A stretch of 64,000 nt of DNA from Streptomyces sp. NBC_00775. Lineage in GTDB: Bacteria > Actinomycetota > Actinomycetes > Streptomycetales > Streptomycetaceae. Of this stretch, positions 18,890-28,392 are shown piece by piece; the stretch's first letter is position 1; every line of letters starts with the position of its first letter. The stretch spans positions 4,402,001 through 4,466,000 of the forward strand of contig NZ_CP108938.1 of NCBI RefSeq assembly GCF_036347135.1, given 5' to 3'. The notes below the pieces were generated by a model. It ran no database searches, was not told the origin of the DNA, and worked only from the letters and a program-made list of their open reading frames with translations. A program made the position numbers and the translations under genes.

Positions 18890-21800
18890 TCACCCGGCCG
18901 CGGCCACGCCACTCCGCCAAGCCGGCAGCAACTCGTCCAGCAACGCCTCAGTCCGAGGCGGCAGCCCCCGAGCCCCACTACGAGACACCAGGTCGGCAGC
19001 CAGAGCCTTCAACCGCTCACTGTCGCCGGTCGCATGAGTAGCCCGCAGCAACTCGTTCCACAACCGCTCATCTCCCGGCGCCGAGTTCAGCGAGGCGTTC
19101 AACGCCTCGATGGCCTGCCCCGCGCGGTCCTTCTCCAGGTGGAACGCGGAGAGCGCGAGCCCGATGTCCGCGACGAGCAGCGGGAGTTGGGCGTCGATGA
19201 TCTCGTGGGTGAGCCAGCCGTAGCGCCCCTGGACGCGGTCGGCGAGCAGCGGCCCGCGTACGAGGACGAGCGCGTCGGTGAGTAGACGCCCGCGTACGGC
19301 ACGGCTGTTGGCGCCCTTGCCCTGCGTCGCCTCGTGGTAGAGGGAGCGCAGTACGTCCAGGTCGGACACGACCGACTTGGCGAGCGTGAGGCGCCCGGTG
19401 GCGTCGGTGCCGAGGCGGGGCGTGCCGTCGGGGTCGTGGCCGAGCCAGCCGCGCAGCCGCTCGACGAGCGCGTCGCGTACGTCCTCGGTGACACCGCGCG
19501 GCCAGAGGGCCGAGGACAGCACCCGGGGGTGCACACCCTCACGGTGCAGGAGCAGCAGCGCCAGCGCCTCGTGCATCAGCGGGCTGCGCTCGCCGTCGGG
19601 CGTCTCCAGGCCGATGATCTCGTACGGGCCCACGAGCCGCGCGTACACCGCCGGCCGCCCCTGCTCGCTGATGTCGACGAGGAACGGCGGCGCCGACGCG
19701 TTCGTGTCCTCCCGCTCGGGGTCCGCCTCGACGAACAGCTCGACGACCGCCCGCTGCTGCTCCACCGGCAGCAGCTGCGCGTCGAGTTCGAGCCCGAGGA
19801 GCGGCGCGAGCAGCTTGCCCTGGCTGGTGATCTCCATCTCCCAGGCGGCTCCCGGCAGATCGCCGCTCTCGGTGCCGACGAGGTAGCCGATGCCCAGCCG
19901 GCTCGCGTCGGCGGCGAGTTCGGCGAGCTTGACGGCGTCCTCGGCGGACGGTTCGGCGGCGAGCAGCACGAGGTGCGGGGCCCAACGGGTGTGCTGGGCG
20001 GGCCCGGTGCGGCCGGTGAGCACGGAGTCGTGCCCGGCGGCCCCCAGCGCACCGCGGCGCTGCCGCGTCTCCGCCTCCATGGTCTCCACCAGCGCCTCGA
20101 CGTCGTCGAGGTGGCGCAGCCGACTGGGCGCGAGCGGGGTCAGATCCTGCCCGAAGCCGACGAGCGTGATCGTCATGCGGTCGGACCACCCGTTGGTGGC
20201 CAACTCGGCGGCGACGGAGGCGAAGACGCCCGCGCGGTCGCTCGCGCTGCCGCTGAGGGAGACGATGCCGGGAACGGACTCGAGGTTGAGGAGCAGCCGG
20301 GAGTCGTCCATGGTCCCGAGGCTCACCAGGCCCGGGTAGGGAGCGGCGGTGTCGACGTCCTCGTACCGCTCCGCGTCCGTCCGCGCCAGCATCCAGAACG
20401 TCTGGTCCTGACCGAGCTGCCACGGCGCGGGCGGCTTGCCGGCCGGCTGGGCGAGCTGCAGATGCAGATCGCCGTTGCCGCTGAGCCAGGCCGCGTAGAC
20501 GGTCGGCAGCGGGCGCGACTCGGCCGCGAGCGCCGCCGCGAGTCCGCGCAACGACAGGTCGAGCAGTCGTACGCCCTCGGGGTCGGCGCCCACGAGCAGC
20601 GCGTCCTGGGCGTCCGCGGCGGACCCGGTCGGGATCGGCGGCTCCATGCCGCGCCGCCCGCCGACGGCACCGAGCGCCGACTGCCACAGCGCCTGACGGC
20701 GGCGGCGGCCGAGGGCGCCGAGGAGACCGGCGGCGAGGAGGGGCGCGCCCACGAGGGCTTCGGGAAGCCCGAAGGAGAACCCGCTCCCCTCCTCCGACCC
20801 GGCCTGCGCGTGCTGTTGCTGCTGATTCTGGTTCTGGTTCTGTTGCCGCTGGTGACCGCTTCCCTGGTCACCGCCGGGCCGCTGATGAGGCAGCTGGATG
20901 TGCGCGGTGTCCCGGTCGCCGCCCTGAGCCTGCTGCTTCTGGCCGCCGCCCTGCGCGTGATCCCCGGTCTGGGAGTAGTCGTGGATCTGCTGCTGGACCT
21001 GCTCGGAGACCTTGGGGGCCTCGTCGGGCATCTCGACGAGTTCGCCGCCGTGGGCGTCGCCGGGCATTTCGAGGATCCACCCAGGCCGAATGAGACTGGC
21101 TTCCGACAGCTTGGAGCCGTCGGGCTGCGTGCGGTCCTTGTTGAGCTGGTAGATCTCCTTGTACCGGCGCCCGTCGCCGAGATGCCGCTCGGCGATCTCC
21201 CAGAGGGAGTCGTGGTGGCGTCCCTCGGGCGGCTGGATCCGGTAGTACTTGGTGTCGCCTTCCTTGGTGGCGTGACCGCCCCCGCTGTCGGCATGTGCCG
21301 CCGCGTTGGCGGCCTGTTCGGCGATCGCGGCGGCCGCGCTGGAGGCGGCCTGCTCCTGCTGCTGCCCGAACAGTCCGCCCGGCGTCTGCTGAGCGACGGC
21401 GACGCTCCCCCGCTGGTTCCCCTCCAGGCTCTGCCCGAGCTGCGAGAGCCCCGGGGTGAGGCTGGCCGCGGTGGCACCGACGAGCAGCAGCGCGGCGACG
21501 AGCTGTCGCGCGAGCAACTGGCTGCCCCCCGCGCCCGGTACGCGGTTCGGCAGCCCGACGCCGGACAGCGCGGCCTTCATCTCGACGAGCACGCAGGCGG
21601 TGAACTGGGCCCAGGCGAACCACACGATCACGGTCAGCACATGAATGAACGTGCCGACAGTGATTTCCTGCTGCAACCACGCCAACTCGGGCGTCCCGTG
21701 CGGAAACGGCCACCCGACGCTGACGACCAGCGCCCCCGGCACCCCGACAAGCAGCACGACCAGGGCGACGAACGCCCCGAACGCCTTCACGAAGTCCCCG

Positions 21801-21892
21801 AACGTCCGACGACGCCGGGGCAGGGGCTGCGGCGTCCGGTTCCTCGGACCCGGCGAGCTGCCCGTCGAGCTGGAAGTGGTGCGTCGCGCCAT
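18890..21892 (-). CDS. Large membrane protein with LysM and BTAD-like domains
   Basis: 1000 residues. Three membrane helices lie in the first 150 residues (about 33-60, 80-103 and 128-146). A periplasmic-style LysM domain follows at about 215-277 (DSLWEIAERHLGDGRRYKEIYQLN ... IRPGWILEMP, split here by variable sequence), then a Gln/His-rich linker, another hydrophobic stretch near 375, and a long cytosolic part. The last ~250 residues resemble the helical bacterial transcriptional activator domain, for example HLEKDRAGQAIEALNASL. The combination suggests wall sensing linked to a regulatory or scaffold module. It precedes the prepilin peptidase gene by 59 bases, so a pilus link is possible. 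Confidence 0.78.
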   Translation of the reverse strand: MARRTTSSSTGSSPGPRNRTPQPLPRRRRTFGDFVKAFGAFVALVVLLVGVPGALVVSVGWPFPHGTPELAWLQQEITVGTFIHVLTVIVWFAWAQFTACVLVEMKAALSGVGLPNRVPGAGGSQLLARQLVAALLLVGATAASLTPGLSQLGQSLEGNQRGSVAVAQQTPGGLFGQQQEQAASSAAAAIAEQAANAAAHADSGGGHATKEGDTKYYRIQPPEGRHHDSLWEIAERHLGDGRRYKEIYQLNKDRTQPDGSKLSEASLIRPGWILEMPGDAHGGELVEMPDEAPKVSEQVQQQIHDYSQTGDHAQGGGQKQQAQGGDRDTAHIQLPHQRPGGDQGSGHQRQQNQNQNQQQQHAQAGSEEGSGFSFGLPEALVGAPLLAAGLLGALGRRRRQALWQSALGAVGGRRGMEPPIPTGSAADAQDALLVGADPEGVRLLDLSLRGLAAALAAESRPLPTVYAAWLSGNGDLHLQLAQPAGKPPAPWQLGQDQTFWMLARTDAERYEDVDTAAPYPGLVSLGTMDDSRLLLNLESVPGIVSLSGSASDRAGVFASVAAELATNGWSDRMTITLVGFGQDLTPLAPSRLRHLDDVEALVETMEAETRQRRGALGAAGHDSVLTGRTGPAQHTRWAPHLVLLAAEPSAEDAVKLAELAADASRLGIGYLVGTESGDLPGAAWEMEITSQGKLLAPLLGLELDAQLLPVEQQRAVVELFVEADPEREDTNASAPPFLVDISEQGRPAVYARLVGPYEIIGLETPDGERSPLMHEALALLLLHREGVHPRVLSSALWPRGVTEDVRDALVERLRGWLGHDPDGTPRLGTDATGRLTLAKSVVSDLDVLRSLYHEATQGKGANSRAVRGRLLTDALVLVRGPLLADRVQGRYGWLTHEIIDAQLPLLVADIGLALSAFHLEKDRAGQAIEALNASLNSAPGDERLWNELLRATHATGDSERLKALAADLVSRSGARGLPPRTEALLDELLPAWRSGVAAAG

Positions 21893-22292
21893 GGCGGGTG
21901 TCCTGGGGTCGTGTGGGGAGGGAGTGGGGGCGGGGGTGTACTGAGCCTACCGAGATCTTAGAGAGGGAGTCGAAGGCCAGACAGGGGCCAAGGGCCCACC
22001 GCACGCCCGATTACCCACCGCCCGCCCGCTACGCCCGAGTTGCGCCACCCTCTTCGTGACCGCCATGTCACAGTTCTCACGGTCCCCACACATCCCCCTT
22101 TCCGGCCCGGCCTGCCTCGCCCACCTCCTGCACGGCGTACGCTCGGGCGCCCCCACCACACCCTCGACATAACAACTGCGACGGAACCGCACACACCGCA
22201 CTCGGCGTCTCACCAGCAACAAGCGTGCGATACGTTCGCGAGCACGTTTCGTTACTGAACTCGCTTACGTTGTAGGTGTTACGGGGGAACAC
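21893..22292. other. 400-base divergent intergenic region
   Basis: Separates the LysM/BTAD gene from T7SS module I. No gene seen. The last 50 bases carry TTACTGAACTCGCTTACG and a ribosome site ACGGGGGAA before the GTG of the effector; the Rhs gene of module II has a similar ACGGGGG start region. Confidence 0.4.
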
Positions 22293-23879
22293 GTGTCGCT
22301 CAGGCCGACGGACTGGCAGATACTCGACCTGGATCACGACCCGACACCGGGCGATCCCCAGCGCGTCCGGAAACTCTCCGGTTCCCTTCATGACTTCGCC
22401 GATGACGTCTCCCATGTCCTGCGGGACATCAAGGGCATGGCGAACGAGGACGCGGTGCTGAAGTGGGCGGGCAAGACCGCGGACGCGTTCACGGCGGAGT
22501 TCGAGGACGTCCCCGGCAAGCTGAAGAAGCTCAAGAAGTCCTACAACCTCGCGGGCGACGCACTCGCCTCGTACTGGCCCGACCTGGAAGACGCCCAGGA
22601 AAAGGCCGACAAGGCACTGCGCGACGGCCGCAAGGCCCACGGGGAACTGTCCACCGCGCAGACCGCGTTGACCGGGGCGAACGACTGGGTGCGTACGGCC
22701 ACCGAGAAGGCCGACTCCTACGACCCGGACAAGAACAAGAGCAAGGACGTCCCCAAGCCCGACGAGGCCGAGGTCCGCCGGGCCACCCGCAACGCCCAGC
22801 ACGCCAAGGCGCAGCAGACCACCGCCCAGAAGAACGTCGACGACGCCCAGGACGCCCTGAACGCGGCCAAGAAGCTCGCCGCCCACGCCAAGGGCCTGCG
22901 CGAGGACGCCGCCCGCCGCACCGTCAAGAAGCTCCACGAAGCCTCCGACGCCGGCATCCACAACCGGCACTGGTGGGAAGAGGCCGTCGACTGGGTCACC
23001 GACCACTGGGACGAGATCGTCACCGTCTGCAAGTGGGTCGTGACCATCGTCGGCATCATCGTGATGATCGTCGGCGGCCCGCTGGGGTGGCTGGTGTTCG
23101 CCGCGGCCCTCGTCGTCCTTGCCGACACCATAAGAAAGATGGCCAACGGCCAAGCCGGCTGGGGCGACCTACTCTTCGCCGTCCTGGACTGCATACCCGC
23201 CACCAAGGGCTTCACCAGCCTCGCCAAGCTCGGCAAACTCTGGAAGGCGGGCGGTCTCCGATCCCTTGGCAGCGCCTTCATGAAGGGTATCGGCGGCGGG
23301 CTCCTCAAAAAGGCCATGCAACTCAGGTCGGGAGAGGGCCTTCGCGCCATCTCCCGGCCGTTCAAGGGATCGACGCGGCTGTTCGGCGGAACAATTCCGT
23401 ACCGTGCGCTTTCTCCCAAGGCACGCCAACTGGCCAAATCCCTGTCCCGCGGCCCTGTGCGGATCAGCCCGAACGAGGTGAACATTTCCCACATGGCTGA
23501 GCTGCAGAAATTTCATGGTGTAGAACACGCGGTGGTTCAGAACGCCGCCGGTGAACTCCGGCTTTTCCAGGGCACGGAGATCACGACCAGGATTCCTGAT
23601 GAGCTGGCGGGCGACGGATACAAGTTCGTTGCCCACACACATCCGGAGGACCGGATACCCGGCCCTCCCGACGACATGGAAGCCGCCCGCAACATCAAGA
23701 ACAGTATGAGCCGAGACTTGGACAACAAGAGCACACCGCATACGGAAGTGGTCATCAGCCGCGACGGCAATCTCCGCTTCTTCGACAACAACGGGGTCCT
23801 GGACCTCCCGCAGGGAACATATCCGGCAGGCGGCCCAGTGAGCGACAGGGGCGGGATTATCCCGGTGCCTGGTATCTAG
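22293..23879 (+). CDS. T7SS-type polymorphic toxin with JAMM-like C-terminal domain
   Basis: 528 residues from a GTG with an ACGGGGGAA ribosome site. Residues 1-330 form an export/helical module nearly identical in layout to the Rhs protein of module II: DHDPTPGDP start, W58-A-G60 turn, Ala/Lys coiled coil, and two membrane-like helices near 240-285. The C-terminal ~130 residues differ and have lower GC. They carry HTHPEDRIPGPPDD: His448, His450 and Asp461 fit the HxHx7Sx2D metalloprotease (JAMM) pattern, except that Ser is Pro. No export signal of Sec type is present. Inferred to be a contact-dependent or secreted toxin whose tip has been swapped. The target is unknown. Confidence 0.78.
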   Translation: MSLRPTDWQILDLDHDPTPGDPQRVRKLSGSLHDFADDVSHVLRDIKGMANEDAVLKWAGKTADAFTAEFEDVPGKLKKLKKSYNLAGDALASYWPDLEDAQEKADKALRDGRKAHGELSTAQTALTGANDWVRTATEKADSYDPDKNKSKDVPKPDEAEVRRATRNAQHAKAQQTTAQKNVDDAQDALNAAKKLAAHAKGLREDAARRTVKKLHEASDAGIHNRHWWEEAVDWVTDHWDEIVTVCKWVVTIVGIIVMIVGGPLGWLVFAAALVVLADTIRKMANGQAGWGDLLFAVLDCIPATKGFTSLAKLGKLWKAGGLRSLGSAFMKGIGGGLLKKAMQLRSGEGLRAISRPFKGSTRLFGGTIPYRALSPKARQLAKSLSRGPVRISPNEVNISHMAELQKFHGVEHAVVQNAAGELRLFQGTEITTRIPDELAGDGYKFVAHTHPEDRIPGPPDDMEAARNIKNSMSRDLDNKSTPHTEVVISRDGNLRFFDNNGVLDLPQGTYPAGGPVSDRGGIIPVPGI

Positions 23880-23939
23880 CATCCAGCACATACACTGCGA
23901 GGACGCCGGTTCCCGAGAGCCTGACAAGGCAGGAGACAC

Positions 23940-24641
23940 ATGCCCGACATCAATTGCTGCCAGATCTGCGGCGAGGCGGCTCCCCCTATCGAGGGCTACT
24001 GCGGAGAGATCATCGGTTACCGGCTCGTTCGGGACCCATGGGCCACCGTGCCCTCCTTCCTGGACGGCAACGTTCATTTCTCCTGCCTCGAAGGTTCCGA
24101 CAAACGGACTGAGTTCTTCGACGAGTTCACGCATCTCGTGCAGGCCGGGCATGAGGAAGTCGACAGTCTGGACGGATCGCCTCCGCCGCTCACCCGGATG
24201 GGACTGGGAATGTTCCAGATCTTCTCCGGCGCCGAATGCCATATCTTCCAGAGCGGAATTGCCGATCGCTGGATGGTAGTAAAAAAGAGCGGTCCATGGT
24301 TTTCCCTCAACTATTCCCAGTTTCAGGAGATCACCAAGGGGAACCTACCTAAGTCGCCGTCCGACGTGACCCGGTATCGCCTTCCCGTGGATCCCGGCAA
24401 TGAGATCGCAGAGTGGAGTCTTACGGATCTGCTCGCGACCCTCGGAGTTGAGGACAGGTATACCGCCGTCGCCGATCTGGCACTCGTGGATTACCGATTC
24501 GTCGAATACTACGCACCCAAGCACCTGCTCGACTACGTCGTCAGGGCTCCCCTACCTCTTCCCGAGGAGGCTCGCGCTTTCCTGGCGAATCACGCGGAGA
24601 CCTACGTTCCCATTACTTTCGATGACGAGGAGGGCCCATGA
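23940..24641 (+). CDS. Putative immunity protein for the JAMM-like toxin
   Basis: 233 residues, no family recognised. The N-terminus has CCQICGE and a later HFSC, suggesting a small zinc-binding site; the rest is acidic and soluble with no signal peptide. An AGGAGA ribosome site precedes the ATG, 60 bases after the toxin stop. Position directly downstream, acidic character and locally low GC (29 G/C of 60 at 24241-24300) are typical of an acquired toxin-immunity tip. Assignment as immunity protein is inference. Confidence 0.65.
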   Translation: MPDINCCQICGEAAPPIEGYCGEIIGYRLVRDPWATVPSFLDGNVHFSCLEGSDKRTEFFDEFTHLVQAGHEEVDSLDGSPPPLTRMGLGMFQIFSGAECHIFQSGIADRWMVVKKSGPWFSLNYSQFQEITKGNLPKSPSDVTRYRLPVDPGNEIAEWSLTDLLATLGVEDRYTAVADLALVDYRFVEYYAPKHLLDYVVRAPLPLPEEARAFLANHAETYVPITFDDEEGP

Positions 24642-25264
24642 CCGTCGCGGGCACCGCCGCCGCAGGCATCTCACTGTCCGTCCCGGATTCCTGGTGGGAG
24701 TTCGACATCCGCCCCGAGGGCCGCGAAGCGACCATCCGCACCCTCATTGACGAGCGGACCCGCGAGATCCCCGAACTCGCCCCCTACCGGGCCGACTTGA
24801 CCAACATGCTCCGCAAGATGGCCAAGGACGCCCAGGACTCCGGCGCCGTCTACATGGGCTGCATGGCGGAGAACTTCGACGGGGTACCGCTGTCCGCGAC
24901 CGTCACCGTGTCCGTGCTCGGCGCGAAGGACAAGCAGGGAGTCACTCTCTCCACCGACCCCCGCGCCATCGCCGAGACTCTGCGGACGATCACCCCTCGC
25001 CGGGACGGCGACGCCTGGCGGACCGTGACGACCGTCGACATTCCCGAAGTCGGGCCCGCCGCCCGGACGTTCGGTGTCGAGGACGTTCCCGTCGCACAGG
25101 GCGACACGCGTACCCTTCGGATGGTGCTGACCCAGACGTACATTCCCGTCCCGGGAACCACCGACCAGGTCGTGCTCGTCTCCGGGGCCAGCCCGGTGCT
25201 GGACCTCGCGGAGGCGTTCCACGACATCTTCGACGCGGTGACCAGCACCTTCCGCTTCGTATAG
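24638..25264 (+). CDS. T7SS-associated accessory protein ('WWEFD' family)
   Basis: 208 residues, soluble, no signal peptide. The start LSVPDSWWEFDIRPEGREATI and the end DLAEAFHDIFDAVTSTFRF (split in the family by variable sequence) match the protein at 40639-41289 closely and those at 51706-52356, 51095-51703 and 47844-48524 more distantly. Its ATG overlaps the immunity gene stop (ATGA) with a GAGGAGGG ribosome site. All five members sit beside a WXG-type substrate, so a substrate-specific chaperone role is a reasonable hypothesis. The mixed alpha/beta pattern resembles LpqN/DcrB-like folds only loosely. Confidence 0.72.
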   Translation: MTVAGTAAAGISLSVPDSWWEFDIRPEGREATIRTLIDERTREIPELAPYRADLTNMLRKMAKDAQDSGAVYMGCMAENFDGVPLSATVTVSVLGAKDKQGVTLSTDPRAIAETLRTITPRRDGDAWRTVTTVDIPEVGPAARTFGVEDVPVAQGDTRTLRMVLTQTYIPVPGTTDQVVLVSGASPVLDLAEAFHDIFDAVTSTFRFV

Positions 25265-25275
25265 CTGATGGCTGA

Positions 25276-25288
25276 CAACTGACAGTTG
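25276..25288. promoter_or_regulatory. 13-bp palindrome upstream of small helical protein
   Basis: CAACTGACAGTTG is a perfect dyad (6-bp arms, 1-base centre) in the 55-base gap before the gene at 25320. Could be an operator for an internal promoter. Confidence 0.3.
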
Positions 25289-25319
25289 AGGGATCAAAGC
25301 TCCAGGAGGGGGATCGGAC

Positions 25320-25652
25320 ATGGGCAGTGGCAAGAGCGACCTCGCGCTCCCGCTCAGCGAGCTGGAGGACTACGGCGGGCGGCTGCGTGACATCAAGTCC
25401 CGCCTGAACCACACCAAGAAGCTCTTCGAGTCCTACAAGGACGACCTCGGCGACCACACCGTCTACGACGCCCTCGACGACTTCGAGTCGGGATGGGAGG
25501 ACGGCCGCGAGGACATCACCCAGGCCCTCGACGCCCTGGCCGACATGTCCGACGCCGTCGTCCGCGAGTTCAAGAAGCTCGACGACAAGCTCGCCAAAGA
25601 CGTCAAGGACGGAGTGAAGCAGGAGGGCGGCAAGAAGGAGGGCGGGAAGTAG
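25320..25652 (+). CDS. Small WXG100-like helical protein
   Basis: 110 residues predicted as two long helices joined around DDFESGWEDG, ending in EFKKLDDKLAKDV and a Lys/Gly-rich tail. It shares with the proteins at 45328 and 55209 a DFxxxW turn and a terminal [YF]xxxD motif followed by LA, reminiscent of the YxxxD/E secretion signal of Esx proteins. A strong AGGAGGGGGA ribosome site precedes the ATG. Probably a co-secreted partner of the module I substrate; unproven. Confidence 0.7.
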   Translation: MGSGKSDLALPLSELEDYGGRLRDIKSRLNHTKKLFESYKDDLGDHTVYDALDDFESGWEDGREDITQALDALADMSDAVVREFKKLDDKLAKDVKDGVKQEGGKKEGGK

Positions 25653-25756
25653 CTCTCCTCGGTCACGCCAGCCCCTCCATCACATTTCGTCCACACTGCC
25701 CCTCCAGCCCCTTCCGTACGATGACCAGTCCAACGAGTTCGCGGAGGGACGCACCC

Positions 25757-27595
25757 ATGGAAGCGCTGGCGCCGGAAGACGCCCGGGAGATAGCCGGTTA
25801 CCGACTTCGGGCCCGGCTCGGCGAGGGCGGCATGGGGATGGTGTATCTGTCGCACACCCGTGGTGGTCAGCCGGTCGCTCTGAAGGTCGTCCGGCGGGAG
25901 TACGCGCAGGACCCGGAGTTCCGGCGGCGCTTCACCCAGGAGGTCACCGCCGCCCGCCGGGTGCAGGGTCCGTACACCGCACCGGTGTTGGACAGTTTCA
26001 CCGACGGCCCCGAGCCCTGGCTCGCCGTCAGCTACGTACCGGGACCCTCCCTCTCCTCCGCCGTGTACCAGCACGGCGTGCTGCCAGTGCGCACCGTCCT
26101 GCAGTTGACGGCGGGCATCGCCGAGGCTCTCCAGACCATCCACGCGGCGGGGATCGTTCACCGCGACCTCAAGCCGTCCAACGTGCTGCTGGCCTCCGAC
26201 GGACCGCGTGTCATCGACTTCGGTATCGCCCGTGCCGCCGACACCACCGCGCTGACCGGAACGGACGTCCGACTCGGTACGCCCGCCTATATGGCCCCGG
26301 AGCAGGCCATGGGCGGCGACGTCACCCCTGCCCTGGATGTCTTCGCGCTGGGCCTGATCACGTACTTCGCGGCGACGGGCCGCCACCCGTTCGGCGACGG
26401 CTCCTCGCACGCACTGCTGTACCGCATCGTCTCCAACGAGCCCGACCTGACCGCCTGCCCCGAGGAACTGCGCGGCATCGTCAACGCCTGCCTGGCCAAG
26501 GACCCGGCCGCCAGGCCGACACCGGCGCAGATCATCGAGGCGTGCAACACCCTTGCGGGTACTGGGGGTTTGGTGCGTCACGAGGGCTGGTGGCTGCCCC
26601 CGGCCGTGGCGCAGCAGATCGCCCAGCAGGAGCAGACGATGCGGCTGCACTCGGCGCCCGCCAATCCCGCTCCGGCTCCTGCCGCTCCGCAGATGCCTCC
26701 GGTGCCCACGCAGCCCGGGCTCTCGCCGGGTGCCGCCTTCGCGGCCGCCGCCCCGACGCGGCCCGCGCACTCTCCGTCCGACGGCTTCATGAGGTCCGCG
26801 CCCACCGCGCCGTCGTCCACGCCCCCGTCGACGCCCTCGACCGACACCGCAGCTCCGGCCGCCAAGCGCCGTCGTACGCCGCTGATCGCCGCCGTCGCGG
26901 TGGTGGGCGTACTCGCGGTCGGAGGCGGCTCGTTCGCCGCGTACCAGCTACTCGGGGACGACGCCGACAAGGGCAAGGACACCACGGCGTCCGACGGCAC
27001 CAAGTCCAGCGTTCAGGGGGACGCCGGCCCCAGTGCCGGTGCCACCGGGGAGGCGAGTGCGGGGGCGACGTCCACGGATGCTCCCAAGACGGAGGCGGGG
27101 TGGCAGATCAGCGCGCAGAACAAGAATCTGGTGCTGCGGGCCCCGAAGTTCACCCCGAACAGTAAGGACGTCGGCCTCCGCGCGCAGTGCACGCCGTCGG
27201 ACATCACCATTCTCGACATCAATGATCTCGGCATCGAAACCAACCAGGGATTCAGGCCGACTTCCGGTGGCTGGCTCACCTACACGGACTGCGCGGAGCC
27301 CATCGACGGAAACGGCATCAACCTCGCCGACGACGGCGGGTCCTACAGCACCACCACCGAGCGCCGCCCCACCCCCAGCGCATGCCAGGACGCGGCGCAA
27401 GAAGCCGCCCTTCCCAACCCCATTCCGCTGAGCAAGATCAGGGACGACTCACTGCTCAAGGCCAACACCGGCATCTGCATCGCGTCCAGCGACGGCGCCG
27501 TCTCTCACCTCTGGATCACAAAGGTCAACAAGGAATCGGACAACGATAATCTCCGCACCTACGTGATCACGGCCACTCAGTGGAAGCCGGAGTGA
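25757..27595 (+). CDS. Transmembrane Ser/Thr protein kinase with unknown extracellular domain
   Basis: 612 residues from the ATG at 25757 (GGAGGGAC ribosome site). The kinase domain spans about 12-270 with Gly-rich loop LGEGGMGMVYL, Lys43, HRDLKPSN (Asp137), DFG (154-156) and APEQ. A Pro/Ala linker and a single helix near 373-395 follow. The ~180-residue outer domain has four cysteines and no recognised fold (ends ITATQWKPE). It follows module I on the same strand by about 100 bases; it may phosphorylate or regulate secretion components, but this is not shown by sequence. Confidence 0.92.
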   Translation: MEALAPEDAREIAGYRLRARLGEGGMGMVYLSHTRGGQPVALKVVRREYAQDPEFRRRFTQEVTAARRVQGPYTAPVLDSFTDGPEPWLAVSYVPGPSLSSAVYQHGVLPVRTVLQLTAGIAEALQTIHAAGIVHRDLKPSNVLLASDGPRVIDFGIARAADTTALTGTDVRLGTPAYMAPEQAMGGDVTPALDVFALGLITYFAATGRHPFGDGSSHALLYRIVSNEPDLTACPEELRGIVNACLAKDPAARPTPAQIIEACNTLAGTGGLVRHEGWWLPPAVAQQIAQQEQTMRLHSAPANPAPAPAAPQMPPVPTQPGLSPGAAFAAAAPTRPAHSPSDGFMRSAPTAPSSTPPSTPSTDTAAPAAKRRRTPLIAAVAVVGVLAVGGGSFAAYQLLGDDADKGKDTTASDGTKSSVQGDAGPSAGATGEASAGATSTDAPKTEAGWQISAQNKNLVLRAPKFTPNSKDVGLRAQCTPSDITILDINDLGIETNQGFRPTSGGWLTYTDCAEPIDGNGINLADDGGSYSTTTERRPTPSACQDAAQEAALPNPIPLSKIRDDSLLKANTGICIASSDGAVSHLWITKVNKESDNDNLRTYVITATQWKPE

Positions 27596-27651
27596 CGCCA
27601 GCCTGCGTCAGCAAGGGTGGGGGGAAGGGTGCCGACAAATAGCGCGCCCCC

Positions 27652-28362
27652 TCACGCATCTCTCAACACCGCCAGCGCGAAGGCCAGTCGGCGGTCCAGC
27701 CAGCTCGCCCGGGGCAGGTACGTCCTGACGCCCTCCACGTGCCCGGACGTCACGGCCACGTCCTCTTCCTCGCCGTCCGCCCGCCAGGTCACCGGCTTGG
27801 ACGTGTAGGAACTCCTCTGGTCCCCGCCTTCCGCCCCGAAGCTGAGGACGGAGTCGACGACCCCTTCCACCAGTTGACCCGCGCCACGGACCGCCTTCTC
27901 CTTGCCCCGCGTCGCGATCTCCTTCGCGGTGCCCTTCGCCCAGTGGTAGCGGGCGACGATGTCCGGGTGCCCCGGCTGCTGGAGCCACCAGCTGTGCTGG
28001 ATGGTGCGTTTGGCGGCCGGAGTGCGGTGGACGAGGCCCAGTTCCCGGCCCTGCCCGTCGGTCACGCGGTAGCGCGCGCCGCCCTTCGCCGCGGCGAGGG
28101 CACACAGCAGGTTTCCGGGCTCTGTGGCGTCGTACAGCTCGTACGAGGGCACCTCCTCGCCGGCCCGGGAGACGAGCACCGACGGGGCGAAATACCGCAC
28201 CCCCGCGTGCGCCGTCGCCACCCGCACGGCCAAGTCCCCGGTCACGGCCTTGCGGCGGAGAGTGGCGGGCCGCAGTACCTCACCGACCGTGAACCAACCC
28301 GGGTGGTCCCACGGCACCGGCTCGATCACCGGCTCTTCCTTCTTCCGGCCGAACACCGCCAT
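27652..28362 (-). CDS. Hypothetical protein at the 3' end of the Tad operon
   Basis: 236 residues, no recognised domain, no signal peptide or membrane helix. The sequence has a beta-rich centre (YRVTDGQGRELGLVHRT, WWLQQPGHPDIVARYHW) and a basic helix TRGKEKAVRGAGQLVEG. It begins 30 bases after the TadG-like stop on the same strand, so it is probably the last gene of the pilus operon. It is convergent with the kinase gene. Function unknown. Confidence 0.72.
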   Translation of the reverse strand: MAVFGRKKEEPVIEPVPWDHPGWFTVGEVLRPATLRRKAVTGDLAVRVATAHAGVRYFAPSVLVSRAGEEVPSYELYDATEPGNLLCALAAAKGGARYRVTDGQGRELGLVHRTPAAKRTIQHSWWLQQPGHPDIVARYHWAKGTAKEIATRGKEKAVRGAGQLVEGVVDSVLSFGAEGGDQRSSYTSKPVTWRADGEEEDVAVTSGHVEGVRTYLPRASWLDRRLAFALAVLRDA

Positions 28363-28392
28363 CAGTCAACCCTCCTCGGGACCGGCAGGCCC

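Noticed and set aside
18871..18890. GGCGCC-containing hairpin near the LysM/BTAD gene end as terminator
   Set aside because: Short overlapping palindromes typical of GC-rich DNA without a T run, and located inside an apparent operon with the prepilin peptidase.
19334..21961. An 875-codon plus-strand open frame
   Set aside because: Antisense of the LysM/BTAD gene, with low-complexity composition and no ribosome site or family motif.
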